DNA of 64,000 nucleotides from Gymnogyps californianus (GCF_018139145.2 NC_059483.1:3287001-3351000); one strand, 5' to 3'. Shown: positions 13,081-25,490, counted from the first letter of the stretch. The notes: generated by a model from the letters alone, not told the origin. Made by a program: numbers and translations.

Positions 13081-13919
13081 CAATATTATGTGAAAAATTA
13101 ATATTCCTTTGATGGGAAAAGGATACATCATTTTCACTGGGCCCTTGCTATAGATAAACACGTCTCTGCTTTGTTTCCTTGTATTGCTGAGCAACAATGT
13201 AAGAGAAATTAAACTATTATTTCATGCAGCCTACAAGGTTATTTGCCTAAGGATTGAAAAACAGAGGAAGGAGAGACACAGATTTTTTTTTTTTTTTTTT
13301 AGGAGATTGTCTGTTTTTTTCTTGCTAGCAGACTTGCTCTACTATTTTCAGGGCAGCTTAGTGTCAGATAAAGCACACCAAAAACATATTATTTAAAACC
13401 TGTCAAAGAGACCTTGGTTATGTCTGTAGTAAGAATTTGACACACTGCTGAATCCTAAAGTTTGCTTTTGCTTCTTGAAGGGAACACAATAGACTGTGCT
13501 TCAGTGACACCAGACATCTTCCCTTTTGTATGCTGGGACAGAGTAGGCAGCAGATTAATAATTCAATGCTCATTAGAAAGTACAACATGCAGTAAGCAAC
13601 CAGATATAATTAGGCAAAAATATATACATTATTATAGAGTGAACAAGATCTATGACTCTATTTCAGGTGAAATATCATCATAATTTCAGTGGAAGGGTCA
13701 AGAATAAACAGGAATCCTATCAAATACTCAGCTTCAACACATTTTTTTTCCTCTTTCCTTACCATCATCTGTCTGTTAGAATAATTTTTCACTAGGAGCA
13801 TACTGCAAGTATATCCAACATGTTCAGACTCACCCCAAGTTTCTTTTCACGCATTAAAACCACTGAGAGAGGATGTTTCTCCTCAAGGTCCTTATATCAA
13901 ATCAGTATACCTTGAGGCA
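13081..13919. other. AT-rich sequence, no gene seen
   Basis: An 18-base T run lies at 13283-13300. It is not flanked by a recognisable retrocopy on either side. Nothing else is evident. Confidence 0.45.
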
Positions 13920-14090
13920 AATATATGACCACATAATTGAAGCAGTAAATTGATGACAATTAGCACATTAGCAGTGAATAGCAGCAAGTGATAGTTTTAA
14001 TTGACAATGCAGTGGTTAGTAATTGATCTTAATGACTCACAAGAAGAGAATAATGACTAATAACTGTAATTTTTAGCTGTTTTCCCTGCT
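13920..14090. promoter_or_regulatory. Possible conserved enhancer-like block
   Basis: Homeodomain-type cores are dense here. Within 170 bases there are repeated 'aattga', 'attag', 'taattg' and 'gacaat' words, including 'acataattgaagc', 'gacaattagcacattag' and 'ttttaattgacaatg'. This composition is typical of vertebrate developmental enhancers, but the call rests on words alone. There is no cross-species evidence here. Confidence 0.2.
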
Positions 14091-15258
14091 GGTAAGCCTT
14101 ATACAAGATTGGGGCAGGTGGGGATGTAGGCTGGTCAGAGAGCATACAGGATTGCCACCTAACAAACAAGAAGCTGAGGATTTAAGCAGGCATTTTGTGC
14201 ATTACTGAGAAGCAAATACAGCTTTCTACGGCTTAATAAAATAAATTACAAATTGCTCTGGTGTTCAACTACATAAAGAAAGCTGGTAGTTTTTTCGCTA
14301 CTTCCACAATTCATAATTCTCAGACATTTTTGGAAGAGTTGTGTCAGTTCTTTGCAAGCCTGTGGATGCAGCCCCTGAGCAGTGCACACAGCGATTAGGG
14401 GATGTTCTCCTCTCTTCAAAACTTGTTAATGCATGAGGAAAAAAACAAGCATAAAAAACAATGCCTATTTAAAACTTTAAAAAGCATTGGGCTATGTTTT
14501 CTGGGCAGATGGCAGATTTTGAGCAGCCTGCCTTATCTGGGGGACCTCCTGTCACCATAAACAACTCATGGAAACTAAGACCTCGATGCTATTTACTGGG
14601 CTGAATTTTACCCAGGAGAATGGTAGGATTAGAAGCTTGATTTTCCTGCTACAGAGGAATTTTCCTGCTTGTAAAGATGTATTCCCTGCATAAAATACTT
14701 ATTGTATTGAAGAAGAGGAGAATTAATCATACTTCACAGTAAAACATATGGATAACCATGTGGTTAGCAACAATTATCCAAAGATACCTAACATGATGAC
14801 ACTGAGAGATGCCTAATTATAGCCTTGGACTTCCCTTCACTGGGTGATGTACAATCACAGATATGGAATAATCCCTTCCTTAAAGATTGGTGCCAAGACC
14901 TAGCACCGTAGATTTTTCAACACATAAAATATCTTCCTTACATCAAAGGCAAAAAATGCTTAAGAATGAACTTGTTATGAAGCTTTTTATTTTTAATATT
15001 GTAGCTCCTATACTGTATTTTTAAATTAATTTTGAGAACGATTAAAAGCCAGTCCATGGCTGGCTTCTGTATGAGTGTTATAATCTTCAAGGCAATCATT
15101 TCCATTGGAGTTTGAATGATAAAGGACTCCCATAAATTTTAAAATGAACTCAGTTCTCTTTCTATTCCTCCTTGAGTGGTCATTACGTTGATTCAAATTG
15201 TGGCGAGTGTGTCTCTACAGCCTTGACATACCTTCCCATGGCCAGTCTTTAACATACA
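14091..15258. other. AT-rich sequence, no gene seen
   Basis: No recognised gene, repeat or RNA. Confidence 0.45.
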
Positions 15259-15346
15259 GAGCCAGATTCTCAGCCACAGTAAATCAAAGCAGTGAATCAA
15301 AGTCGATGTATTTAGGCTGATTTACACCAGCCAAGGCTCTAGCCTG
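15259..15346. repeat. Fossil amniote palindromic element (MITE-like)
   Basis: The left end 'gagccagattctcagcc' is the approximate inverse complement of the right end, which reads 'ggctgatttacaccagcc' followed by 'aaggctctagcctgg'. The centre is degenerate. From memory this is the layout of a short inverted-repeat element common in turtle and crocodilian genomes and found as worn copies in birds: 'agatcctcagctggtgtaaa' at one end, a 'caatggag' core, and 'gatttacaccagctgag' at the other. I would call it a Chompy-like or related MITE; the family name is uncertain. It has no coding capacity. Confidence 0.6.
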
Positions 15347-15654
15347 GTCCTTGGGCTGCTGGTGACTCCTCAAGGGGGAACTAACCCCAAGTGTCACCCC
15401 GAGAAATGCGCAGCGGGTCTCCCCAGCACTGCCAATGCCCAGTGCTTCACCTTGGGATGAATTCATGAGGCACAGGACTTCCATGAGTACTATAGTGGTC
15501 ATATTTTCTTCCCACTATCATGAGAAGGGAATTTTTTGCTCCTTTTTGCTGCAGTTACAGACATAGAAAAAGAGATGGAAATTCTTCCTGCTGCAGAGCT
15601 GTAGGGATAAATATTCATGTTTTGTGGTGGTTTTTTTTTTTTTCCTTTCTCCAG

Positions 15655-15765
15655 AGGGGATCATCCCTGGGGGAATGCTGTGCTTCTGTGGTTGAAGAAG
15701 AGTCTGGTGGCAGCAGGTTTTACTGCAGCATGTCTTTCTCCTTAGATTTGGAGGAAGACAGATGA
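15655..15765 (+). other. Candidate 3' coding exon, 36 codons plus stop
   Basis: An exceptionally long pyrimidine tract (T12 at about 15631-15642, then 'tttcctttctccag') ends at 15654. From 15655 one frame runs 36 codons to TGA at 15763. The predicted residues are Gly/Ser/Glu-rich and end in an acidic 'LDLEEDR'. No family is recognised, and there is no AATAAA close downstream. The signal could equally be a chance T-run followed by an open frame. Confidence 0.2.
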
Positions 15766-17289
15766 ATAATCTATTAAGAAAAAAGAGAACAAGAATAGCT
15801 AAGGGGCCACTCCCAGTTGCTGAAGCATATAGAAAAGCCAAACTGTGGAAATTATTCAGGTGCGCTGAAAGTGAAAACGTTTTTCCTGGTCCGAGGTAGT
15901 TTTTGTAGGTAACTTGTGACCATGCAGACCCACAGATTGCTGCATTAATGAAAGAAAGTGTTTCATTCCCAAAAGGTGAAAAATAACCTGATATTTTGGA
16001 AAGTATCTTAACAACCGAAAAGTCAAGGACTGTTTACATGCAGCTATTACTTCCTACAATACAAATATTTTAAAGGACATTTATTCATACCCTGTTATGT
16101 AGGCTTTTCAACTTCAGTGCCTAAAGATCGTAACAGCATTTGTCATCAGTAAATGCATTCATTAATTTTTTATTTTGCAAGAGGAGTCATTCATTAAGTA
16201 GCGTTCAAACAAACACTTATGTTTGTGACCTCTAGTTGTGGCACATGTTTCCAAGTGCTGGTACATTATTTTCTTAAACCTCCAAAGCATATAAATGCGA
16301 TATCCATCTCTTTTCTGAAAATTACAAACCACCAGGTGGGAAAGGCTGAAAACACAAGTTAATAAGGCCATTCCAGCAATTTACAGAGAATGGAAGGCTC
16401 CATAGCAGGTGCTGGACTTCAGCTTGTTGAAGCTAAAGTGAATTCTGGGGACGCCCAGGCACAGATGTAGCTTTTCTCCCACTCAATCAATGCTCAGGTG
16501 TAGTAAGAGTTGCACAAGAATATCTTCAGCAGAAATCACAGCAATGGTGTTTCCAAAAAGACAGGCATCTGTCACATAGAGTGAAGAAGGGGTTGTGTAT
16601 CACACAGCTATAAAAATGCTGTGTGGTGAAGGAACCTCTTTTTTGTCTGGCTACTGGTACAAACACAAAGACATCTCAAATTTCTCAGGTCTACCATGTA
16701 ACACGAGTGACTGAAGCATCTTAAAGAGGTGTCGTGTCAGGCTTTAACAGAAATGATCAGAGAAACAAGAAATCTTCCGGTGCTTCTCTGATTTTATTTT
16801 GAAATTTTATTCTCAGCAGTGGAATCCTATTGCGGAATTGAGAACAGATTTTCTCATAACTGCTTTTTCCAGCCACCAGTAATTTTCTCAACCTATCTAA
16901 GGCAGAACTGTGAGAAAAGAGGGAAACTTGTTTAGCTAGGAAAAAGAAAATGCAGTCTCCATTTTCTCTTTCCAAGCATATTTTGCAGAGTAATGCACAG
17001 TGCTTCAATACCTGCCCAATAGTGTGCTGGTGGGATCACTCTGGGTTCACGCACAGGCTGGCCCAGATGCCTTCACCCACCTGAGCTGGGCAGGTAGGAT
17101 GCCTGCTCCCTGGTGTGTCAGAGAGGCAGCAGGCGTAACACCACCAGCCTGGCAGGAGAGATCATCCCTTTGTTTGTTTAATACCATTCCTGAAGCGCAG
17201 AGCCCCCGTGCAATGAATTACAGCGGCTGGGCAAAGAGTTTGCACCAGGCGGTCCATCACTTGCAAATCTTATGCTGAGGACAGTCACG
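15766..17289. other. AT-rich sequence, no gene seen
   Basis: Only short random-looking frames are present, the largest 92 codons at 17000-17278 on the + strand. No repeat family is recognised. Confidence 0.45.
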
Positions 17290-17960
17290 AGTGAAGATGC
17301 CAGATTTTTAGTCTGTGTAATTTACTGTCGGTCCATTAGCCTCAAAAAGGCTGCGCGGGTTCAGGCCCTCTGAACGAGTCTCCTGTAAATTCTGACGACT
17401 ATGTCAGACAGCTCCACCTGAAATGACAGACCCTTCCTGATGCGTTTTGCAGCTACGAATTGCTTTCCTCGATGCCCGTGACAAATTTTTATTGATGTCA
17501 ATGTGAGCCAAGGACCTGAAGCAAGTTTCGCTTCTGCTACTGATTAAAAGAAAAAGAATGAAGGGAGGAAGGAGAGAGAAAACCTAAGAGTTCAGTAAAA
17601 TTTTTAAGTATTAATATTGCCATGATTTTATTAGCTGTATATTGAAAATAAACACAACGTAATTGAAATATATCTCAGTGACATCTCAGTGTCAAACTCT
17701 GCCTGTTGCGTTAATTTACTTTGATCACAAAAACATTTCAAGTAACTTGTAGAAAGTTAAATAAATACAAGAAATCGGAATTTGCATATTACTTGAATTT
17801 ATGAGCTTTTATAAATCTATTTTGTGCAAAGCTAATTATTATAATGATCGCTGAGTAAGAAGCAACACCATACAAGACTTAATTCAAACAACATTTTTGT
17901 TATATGCTCTTGTTTTAATTTCTAGCTTCGCTGAATAACTAGAAATCTTTGCAGCTGTAG
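17290..17960. promoter_or_regulatory. Possible conserved non-coding element cluster
   Basis: About 670 bases without repeats or long homopolymers and dense in transcription-factor-like words. An exact octamer ATTTGCAT lies at 17780-17787, with several AATTA/TTAAT cores ('gctaattattataatgatcg', 'cgtaattgaaata') and 'ttgatcacaaa'. The first part (17290-17520) keeps several CpGs, such as 'ggctgcgcgggtt' and 'gatgcgttttgcag', in an AT-rich context. The composition suits a deeply conserved enhancer, but conservation cannot be seen from one sequence. Confidence 0.25.
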
Positions 17961-19380
17961 CAAAGTGCCTCATATATAATGTATAGATCACATCCTCTTG
18001 CCGTTTTTCACAGGTGCCTGGCTATTATACGGTTCAGAATTCATTCATAGTGCCTATTAGAGGTCTTTATATGTAACTGACTTCCTTTCTTGAATATTTA
18101 TAGCTTTTATGAGACATTTATGGGTAGACCCAACAAGAGTTTCTAAGGAAATACTGGGAAATAGTTCTGTAGAACATCATTAATATACTGTTCTTTGATG
18201 GTAATGGCCACAAATGTCATCTAATTGCTGTATTCTTACTTTGTCTAAGCTTTGTATTGATGGGGAGACTGCTATAGAGAGCCTCTCCAGTCTAAAAAGT
18301 CTTCTGGGAAACAATTTGGCTCCCACGGAAAGTAGCACATTTCAGTCTAGACATTAACCATTCAAGTCAGGATATCTGTACCAGTGATCACCGTGGGTTG
18401 CGTCGAAGGTTGCAAATACTTGAATGAAAGACAAAACATAGATTATACATGTAAAAATATCTGTAAACCAGATAAGATTGACTTGGCTCATGTTGTGACA
18501 AAGACAGTCCTAAGAGAACAAGCAACATTGCGAAGACTAATGGCTCATTGTATGAAAGATAGAAAAGCTGTTTTGTAGAGTTGTACGTAACAGTGAGATT
18601 GAAATATTAGATAATATTTGCCGGCAAATTCAGAAAGGCAATGCTCCTTATCAGAGATACCTCGAGGGTCTAAGACAACATCTGCTCCTTCTAATAAAGT
18701 TATATTCATCAGTGTGGTCAACGAGATTATAACAAAATGACACATTTTCCTACTCTACCCTTATTAGCCACTTACGTTAGAAAGGAGAATTGAGAATGTG
18801 TGTGTATATATACACATATATCTATTATTTCAAGCTTTGTTCCCTGTGAGTTTATGGATTTACCTCCTGAGGTGGCTTTGGTTTAGACAACGTTGTATCA
18901 AAAAGAAAAAAGTACAATGTAATTAATATTTGTATGAAAGCATAGAGTCATATTTTTCCTTCCAGAAGTACTGCCGTAAGAGTGTTTCATACAGGAGGAG
19001 CTACTAGTCAGCATGGTGTAAAGCAGAAACTATGGCATCCGCACTATTTGAATCCCAGATTTGGCCAAATAATAAGTGGATTATGAGATAAATTTGGATA
19101 TGTGCTAAGACCTTTAATAATTTAAGCAAACAGTACCTAAAGAGTTTGTACAGGTTCAAAGTATGTATGCCATAACATATGTACATACACTCTTTTGCTT
19201 TTGCTCGCTGTCTTTAAATGACAAATATCTTTCTATATTTTCTAGATAGGATATTAATAAATAAGGTGTGAAATTTTGTCTAACTGCTGATATTGAGGGT
19301 AAATATATTTGCTTCTTTTAAGTTCGTTATATAATTTGCAAGAAATGAGGAATTCAAAATAGTATTTGCTCATTTTTGGA
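17961..19380. other. AT-rich sequence with short TG/TA microsatellite
   Basis: No gene seen. An alternating purine-pyrimidine tract lies at 18797-18822 (TG repeats passing into 'tatatatacacatatat'). It is short and imperfect. Confidence 0.45.
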
Positions 19381-19620
19381 GGCAAACGTTCAAGGCTTTT
19401 TGCATATTCTTCCCTTTGTCCCTTAAACTGCTCAGTGTACTTTATACCGCTCCCCGTTGCTGGGATGACACTTCTCTCTGGAGTAGCTCCTGGCATCTGG
19501 AACAGCTTTTCTGCAACTTCCATGCTTCACCAGTTCCATCTATTTTTATATCTCATCTCTTCTCCCTTGACTATCTCTTTTAATTTCTCTCCATCTGCTT
19601 TTTATATTAACTTTATAACT
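19381..19620 (+). repeat. Possible L2/CR1-clade LINE ORF tail (fossil)
   Basis: In the frame that includes 19441-19520 the residues read about 'GMTLLSGVAPGIWNSF'. This resembles the 'FSVAAPxLWNSLP' signature at the C-terminus of many CR1/L2-clade LINE ORF2 proteins: the G-x4-S, A-P and W-N-S positions agree. The following residues are hydrophobic but do not align clearly with the usual 'sl..Fk..Lkt.L' tail. A minus-strand frame (19254-19523) overlaps and looks random. This is either a very old LINE fragment or a coincidence. Confidence 0.3.
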
Positions 19621-20280
19621 CCATATAACATTTGTGATGCAGTTTGCATGAAAAACACCAGCTACCCAAAATAATGTTGAAGCTTACTGTTAACCCTGTT
19701 GAATGGATTTGCTCCTGTGGAAGGCTGGTTCCTCCTCCAGTGCACGCAGGAGCAGCTCATTGACAGCAGTCAGAGAATCTCAACATTTTAATATTTCAGT
19801 ATTAATCCTCAAGTTGAAGAGTTGATTGCACTAGCTATTGGGCAAACAGATAAAACGAGAAAGTAGAGCTTGCAGCCAAAAAGTGTAAAATATTTATGAG
19901 CACACTGATGTCAATGATAGAAGAAAAGGCATGGAGAAAACCTTTTTTTATTTATCCAGTACAAGACTTTATCTAGAACACGGCTAACTAACTGAAAGCC
20001 GTGTTAATGGAAACTGCCTAAGTCCAGTGCTTCAGTGTTCAGCTTTTTACCTTCTCTAATTTGGTTCAGCACGTGCTATAGATTTTAACGGTACATGAGC
20101 AAACCCCTCCCTATACAGAAAAAGGCCACATCTTTCAATGTACTGAGGGATGTCTATGGGCAATGTTTACAAGAGGTTCCAGGTAGGTCATTCACCATTT
20201 CCAATACTGTGAATGATTTAAGGCCATTAAAATAAATAAAGAAGAGTGGACTCAGCCGGTGGTTGTAACTGCCCAGTCAG
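19621..20280. other. AT-rich sequence, no gene seen
   Basis: No recognised features. Confidence 0.45.
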
Positions 20281-20314
20281 TTATAATAATAACATAATTA
20301 GAATATAATAGATT

Positions 20315-20357
20315 TAGAATTAATCTAGATTAAATTCTAGATATAGAATTAATCTAG
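20315..20357. repeat. AT-rich palindrome with a direct half-copy
   Basis: The sequence at 20315-20339 starts 'tagaattaatctaga' and ends 'ttaaattcta'. It is nearly its own reverse complement around a 'tctaga' centre. Four bases later, at 20344-20357, the first arm is repeated exactly as 'tagaattaatctag'. It could form a small cruciform. It could also simply be replication slippage in AT-rich DNA. Confidence 0.7.
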
Positions 20358-23300
20358 TCAGTGTAGGCTGATTTTCACATGCTCTGGAAGCCCTTTAGTG
20401 TTTCAGTTGCTGCAAGCTGCACATATACCTACACTTTTTGGTCTCTAGTCCAATAACAGTTATTTACTACAGCTAACAAATCTTCAAGGCCGTGTAACCT
20501 GTGTTTCACCTATACTGACCTCTCACACAACTTATCAGAGCAGTGTAAAATGCCATAAGTATATTTCCTCGTGTGGTGTGCAATGTCAATTTTTCTTTTT
20601 GATGTTGCTGAAGTTCATTTTATCTAGTGCCAGTATATTAAAAATCTATTAATGTTTCACACATAAAATGAACACAAATTGAGCTAGTGTAAGATTTATA
20701 TTGCAACGTACAAAGGCCCAAAAGTACCTCTAGCATTATTATGCCCCTGCCTGTGCCAAACTGAACTCCTAAAGCTATGGACAAATGTTTCAAAATTCAC
20801 ATGTATTTCTTCCTGACCGTTCTCCCAGCCACGAGCTCAGAGTTGTTCTCACTGCAGGTCAAGTCAATGAATTACGCTTGCCAGAGCTGCTTTCCAGTCC
20901 CTCTAAGCGACCTCCTCACCTGTGGAAAGAAAATTCCTGAAAGAAATCGAGGTGTATTCAGAATTACTTCACTAAAATGGATATGAGATACCCCTTGAAA
21001 ATCAGGCAACATCAGTCTTCCTATTATTATTCACTGCCTGCCTCTGGAAATACTAACACGGAGTCTAAATACCAGTTCTTTGCTCAATCAGTCAGGTCTC
21101 TTCCCATGATTTCTTTCTCCATGTGCTCATGGCTTTAAAACTTATTTATGCCTCTTCTTTTCAAAATACTGTGGATTACAGTTATTTTCTTTGCTTGCCT
21201 TTTTTGGCGGTACTTCAAGATGTCCAGCTTAGCCTGTTATGACATAGTTTATGAACTTAAGCAAGTGGTACAAGCAAACTACTGAAGCTGAAATCACTTA
21301 GGCTAAAGAATTAAGGAGTTTTCAATGTTTGTGGTCTGAGTACAGTAGAAAATTGGGCTCGGAGAGATTCAGAAAGATGGTACAAACCTTTCCCACTCCC
21401 AGAGAGGACCAGCTCTCCCTGAACCAGCCTTGACATGTGCTTTTCTGACCTGTTCTTGTCACCCGTTATGGAATGTCTGCAGCTTCCCTTAGTATTTTGT
21501 TTTGCAGCGATCACCTTTCTGAACTATTATGAAGATTTTTTTCTTAAAAACTTAAGTATCTCTTACTGCAATCTGGATTCATTACTTCTTTGTCCAATTC
21601 ACAGCAGGCATGGAAAATAGCCTAATCTCTTCCCTCAAGTGACCTTTTAGGCATTTGAAACTTGAATGTCCCTTCAGGCTGTTTTGTCCTGACAAAATAG
21701 CTCACGTTCCTTCCATCTTTCCTCATACGTCATGTTTTTCATAAGAGGAAGAGAAAGAAGGACTAGTATTTGGTGGTTGACATATAGGCGTGCTGGTCAT
21801 GGTGCTCTGGTGTTGCTCAACTTGGAGAGCAGTTGTTGGCTGGATGGCAAGGGTGAGTGTTACCCTTACCACTGCTCTCCTTCCTGCAGGGAAGGACCCA
21901 TGTCTTGCTTAGTGAGGGCCACAAGCTAGACCAGGGCTCTTTCCTTTTTAAAATCTACTAATGCAGGTTATTCTTATATCCTATAATGTTTGGATAGCGG
22001 AGAGCAAATAGAACAACACATTCCTCCTATAAAGGAAACACCTTTGTTATGTGCTTCCTTCCCACCCTTTGTAGCTGCTCTTCACATTGATTAAATCTTC
22101 ATTTAGCTTCATCGTTTTTCTTAGTTTTCATGTCACATGCTCACTACACCTGGTTTCATAATCTGTTGTCATGGAAATCAGACAGATGTCAAAAACATGG
22201 CTTTATCACTTAATTGTGTGATCCACACAAGAGAAAGAATAAGGTAGAGAACCTGATGGGAAGTTTTGCAGGTTAAAGCAAAACAAGAAGTTAAAACCCC
22301 CCAAATTACCTTTTACATGTAACAGTGTTCTCACTGGAACAGTATCACCACCGGAAAATGAAATTTTGCAGGTTTTGTTTTCTGTGCTCATTTTTGTTAT
22401 TATTTTACATGTTGAACCTTAAAGGCTCCTGACCTCTGTCCGTCATATGAATTAGTGGCACAAAATGAGCTGTGATTGTGCAGGGAGTATCCCCGTGTAA
22501 GCTGCTTATACAGTTAGGGCTTTGCAGGTGTTCGTTGAGCTCAAGCCTAGCAAGTAGCGTAAGAGGTTACTTGCCCAAGTTAAACCATCATTAACAGCAA
22601 AACAAGAATAAAACCAAAGGTCATTCTCCTAAATGTCCAGCAGGGTGGGCAGAAGAGTCTTATTTCTATCACGAAAGGAAATGGCATCTCTTTCTTGCTT
22701 AGGGCTGCGCAGCCCCATTGAACGCGGTGAGGTTCAGCGTCACCAAACCGGGGGTGAAGTCCCACAGGGCTGTACGCAGCAGTTGTACTTGCCCCGAAAT
22801 GCTGTGTCCCATCAATATGTTTCTAAGCTTAGCTGAGGGATAGGGTGAAAATCCAATCTCAAGGTAAAATGGCATCAAATGAGGCCAGTGCTAGGGCTGG
22901 AAACAGAGGCAGCCATAAGAAGCTGTGCTTCTTGCTCAGGATACAGTCCTCTTACCACCAAAAGACATTTATCATATCAATGTCCACGCAAGCAAGTTAA
23001 AGAATTTTGTGATTTTAATGCCAATACCTCGCCACCTCTGTTGAGGATGTCACCTTCCATGTGTGTGTTCATACAGCAGTTTTCCAATTAGCTAGTAATG
23101 TTATTCCCTTATACTTTTTTATCAAGTTTCTACTAAGTACAGAATATTTTTTTTATGCTTGTTACAAAAGCACTCCCATGATATCTGCTTATACATCTAT
23201 TTTGAAATGTCAGCCAGACAAACAAATCTACCTAAAATAATGCTGAATCTACAGAAACTTCCTACATACAGGAAATTTGCAGTGCTTCCTTGTTATGTTG

Positions 23301-23490
23301 CTTTTCAGGGAGGATACGTATATTCTGAGGAGAATGGGTCCAGTTTGATTCTGCTTTGTAAATTAAGCACATCAACTCTAGACTCGTCACCTCTGAGTGT
23401 AGTTGGAAACTCATAGTTTTCTTTAGGATATAAAAATACATCTGTATCTTTGTTAGTCTAGATCAAACAGTGAAATGAAAGACTGAAATC
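20358..23490. other. AT-rich sequence, no gene seen
   Basis: No recognised gene or repeat family. Frames are all under 71 codons. A slightly CpG-retaining patch lies at about 22700-22800 ('gaacgcggtgag', 'gcgtcacc'). Confidence 0.45.
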
Positions 23491-23535
23491 AGGATGGAAG
23501 GAAGGATGGAAGGGAAGAAGGAAGGAATGAGGGAA
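23491..23535. repeat. (GGAA)n-like imperfect microsatellite
   Basis: A purine-only tract built from 'ggaagg', 'ggatgg' and 'gggaag' units, about 45 bases long and interrupted. Such tracts bind ETS-type factors in some contexts, but length and purity here are modest. Confidence 0.7.
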
Positions 23536-25411
23536 CCCAGCTTGAATCTCAGATCTTAGGATGAATTTGCTGAGTTTGGCTGTTGAAGAAACAACCTTGA
23601 GTTATAAATTGAACACATCTGTATGGGAATCACTGAGAGAGAGCGCTCATAAAACTCAGCGTCCACACTTTCACACAATCGCTTTCCAGATGAGAGCAGC
23701 ATTTTCCATACCATAGAATCTGCAAAATATGCACTGAGACCCTTCCTTCAGGCTATCCGCACTGGTGTGCTGAGACCTGCTGTATGTCATGTATATCTGC
23801 CGCAGAAATCACTTGGCTTCAAACTGGCATAAGCATGATGACAACTATATGGCGTCTACCAGACTTTTAATATTTTATACAACAGAATGAATTGTAGCTT
23901 TTCAGTATTAATTCATATTGCAGCAACAACATTATAGTTGGAGAAGGGTAAAATTAACATGTTATTTATGCTGAAATTACATTGAGTCACAAACAGTGTT
24001 CCTGGAAGGCTGAAAAACTGAATAATTTTGAATAAATTATTGATGATTTTAAAAGCCTTTCTTATTGATTACAGGTTATACTCTTGAATTAAAAGAGTGT
24101 AGCTAAGTCCTGTCAGAGTCTTTCAAAGTCAGAGTTCATCAGAGTGAACAAGTACCACAGTGCTATAATCCAGATCAGCCAAAGAGGAGTAAAATGAGAA
24201 CAAGTACATTGCTTTGTAGTTTAAAACCCTTCTGTTTATTATTATATTGCTTTCTAAAAATTACTCTGGAACTATACAGAAGAAAATTAAATAAAAGTAC
24301 CTAAGGTGCAGCAAGTCCTCTTCAGTCCACCCTTGACTGGATGAGTGTTGGTGTTGGGTGACACCTCGGTCGACCAAAGGAGCTGCTCCAGCTGCGAGGC
24401 GCTGAGCAACGTGAACGGCAGAACGGCAGACACCCTAATAATACTTAGCTCACATATTTTTCTCCAACCCCTTGCAGCCTGCTTACCAACTGGTTCTCTA
24501 ACAATGCTGCATTAGCTCTGCATTGTTATAAACATACTGGCAGTATTACCACAGGCTGTTCCCAATTTACTTCTGGGTAATTGAAGTATCCTATTACTAA
24601 CTATGTTTTGTTTCTCATTCTGTTTCTTCATACAGTGTGCTGTGGTCATGTGCATTTCACCCTAGAGGTCTTTAGCAAATTCCTGTAATTACTTCTCCAC
24701 ATCTCTTGTTCATTCATTCCAACTGAAATTATCTCTGAACATTAGTTCCATTTGCTAAATCTCTTCTTGCTTTATTAACTTTAATCAAACTAATATATAC
24801 TGCTAAATGAAAGGTGGTCTAGGATGCCCATACCTGGCTCAGCCCTCTTCCCAGGGGTAAACACCCTCTTGAAACAGCGACACAAGTTAATTTTGCAATT
24901 ATCAGAATATAATTTGGCTGCTGTAATTTCAGTTATTGAATAGATGCCATTGATGCCATTTAAAAGCTGCATTGCTACTGCAAAATAGATCTGAAAAAAA
25001 TTCTATGTATAGTCACTTGAATTTCAAAGTAAATTCACTCTGCAATGGAGATTGCATCTCCATAAATGTTTGCTTTTCATGAAGTTTTGAGTGAAAGAAA
25101 ATTCAATTGGGCAAAGTGCACTCCCTACTCATGGAGAGGTGTGATTAAAGAAAGGAAAGAGAAAGGGTTTGTCTTTCATTTGTATTTATTTTTAGAATTT
25201 GTGAGGTGCACAGATTCTATGGTATTGAGAAAACACAAAAGACTGGTTGAACACTTTGTAACTCACATCGCTGTTAAGGAAAAAATTCCCGGAGAAAAAA
25301 AACATGAGAAGTATGACAGCTTTAAAAATCCTCATTAAAATCAACCTAACTAGACCTCTAAAACCATTTTGACTTCAATTAGTCTGATTTTCGATGTCAA
25401 ATACACATTAA
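23536..25411. other. AT-rich sequence, no gene seen
   Basis: No recognised features. A short CpG-containing patch at 24363-24430 has 'cacctcggtcgacc' and an imperfectly doubled 'gaacggcagaacggcaga'. Confidence 0.45.
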
Positions 25412-25490
25412 TGGCCCAATCCTGTTCCCACGGTAGTCAGTAGAAATATTGCCCCTTGTCTGAATAGAAATGAACAGGATTTCAAGAGTC
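25412..25490. repeat. Fossil amniote palindromic element (MITE-like)
   Basis: The left arm 'ggcccaatcctgttccca' is followed by 'cggtagtcagtagaaatatt', and the right arm is 'aatgaacaggatttcaag'. From memory this is the pattern of an old amniote inverted-repeat element with arms like 'ggcccaatcctgctcccatt' and 'aatgggaacaggatt' around a 'gaagtcaatgg' core. Several core bases have changed. It has no coding capacity. Confidence 0.6.

Noticed and set aside
13283..13300. T18 run as the tail of a processed pseudogene
   Set aside because: No recognisable mRNA copy or target-site duplication lies next to it.
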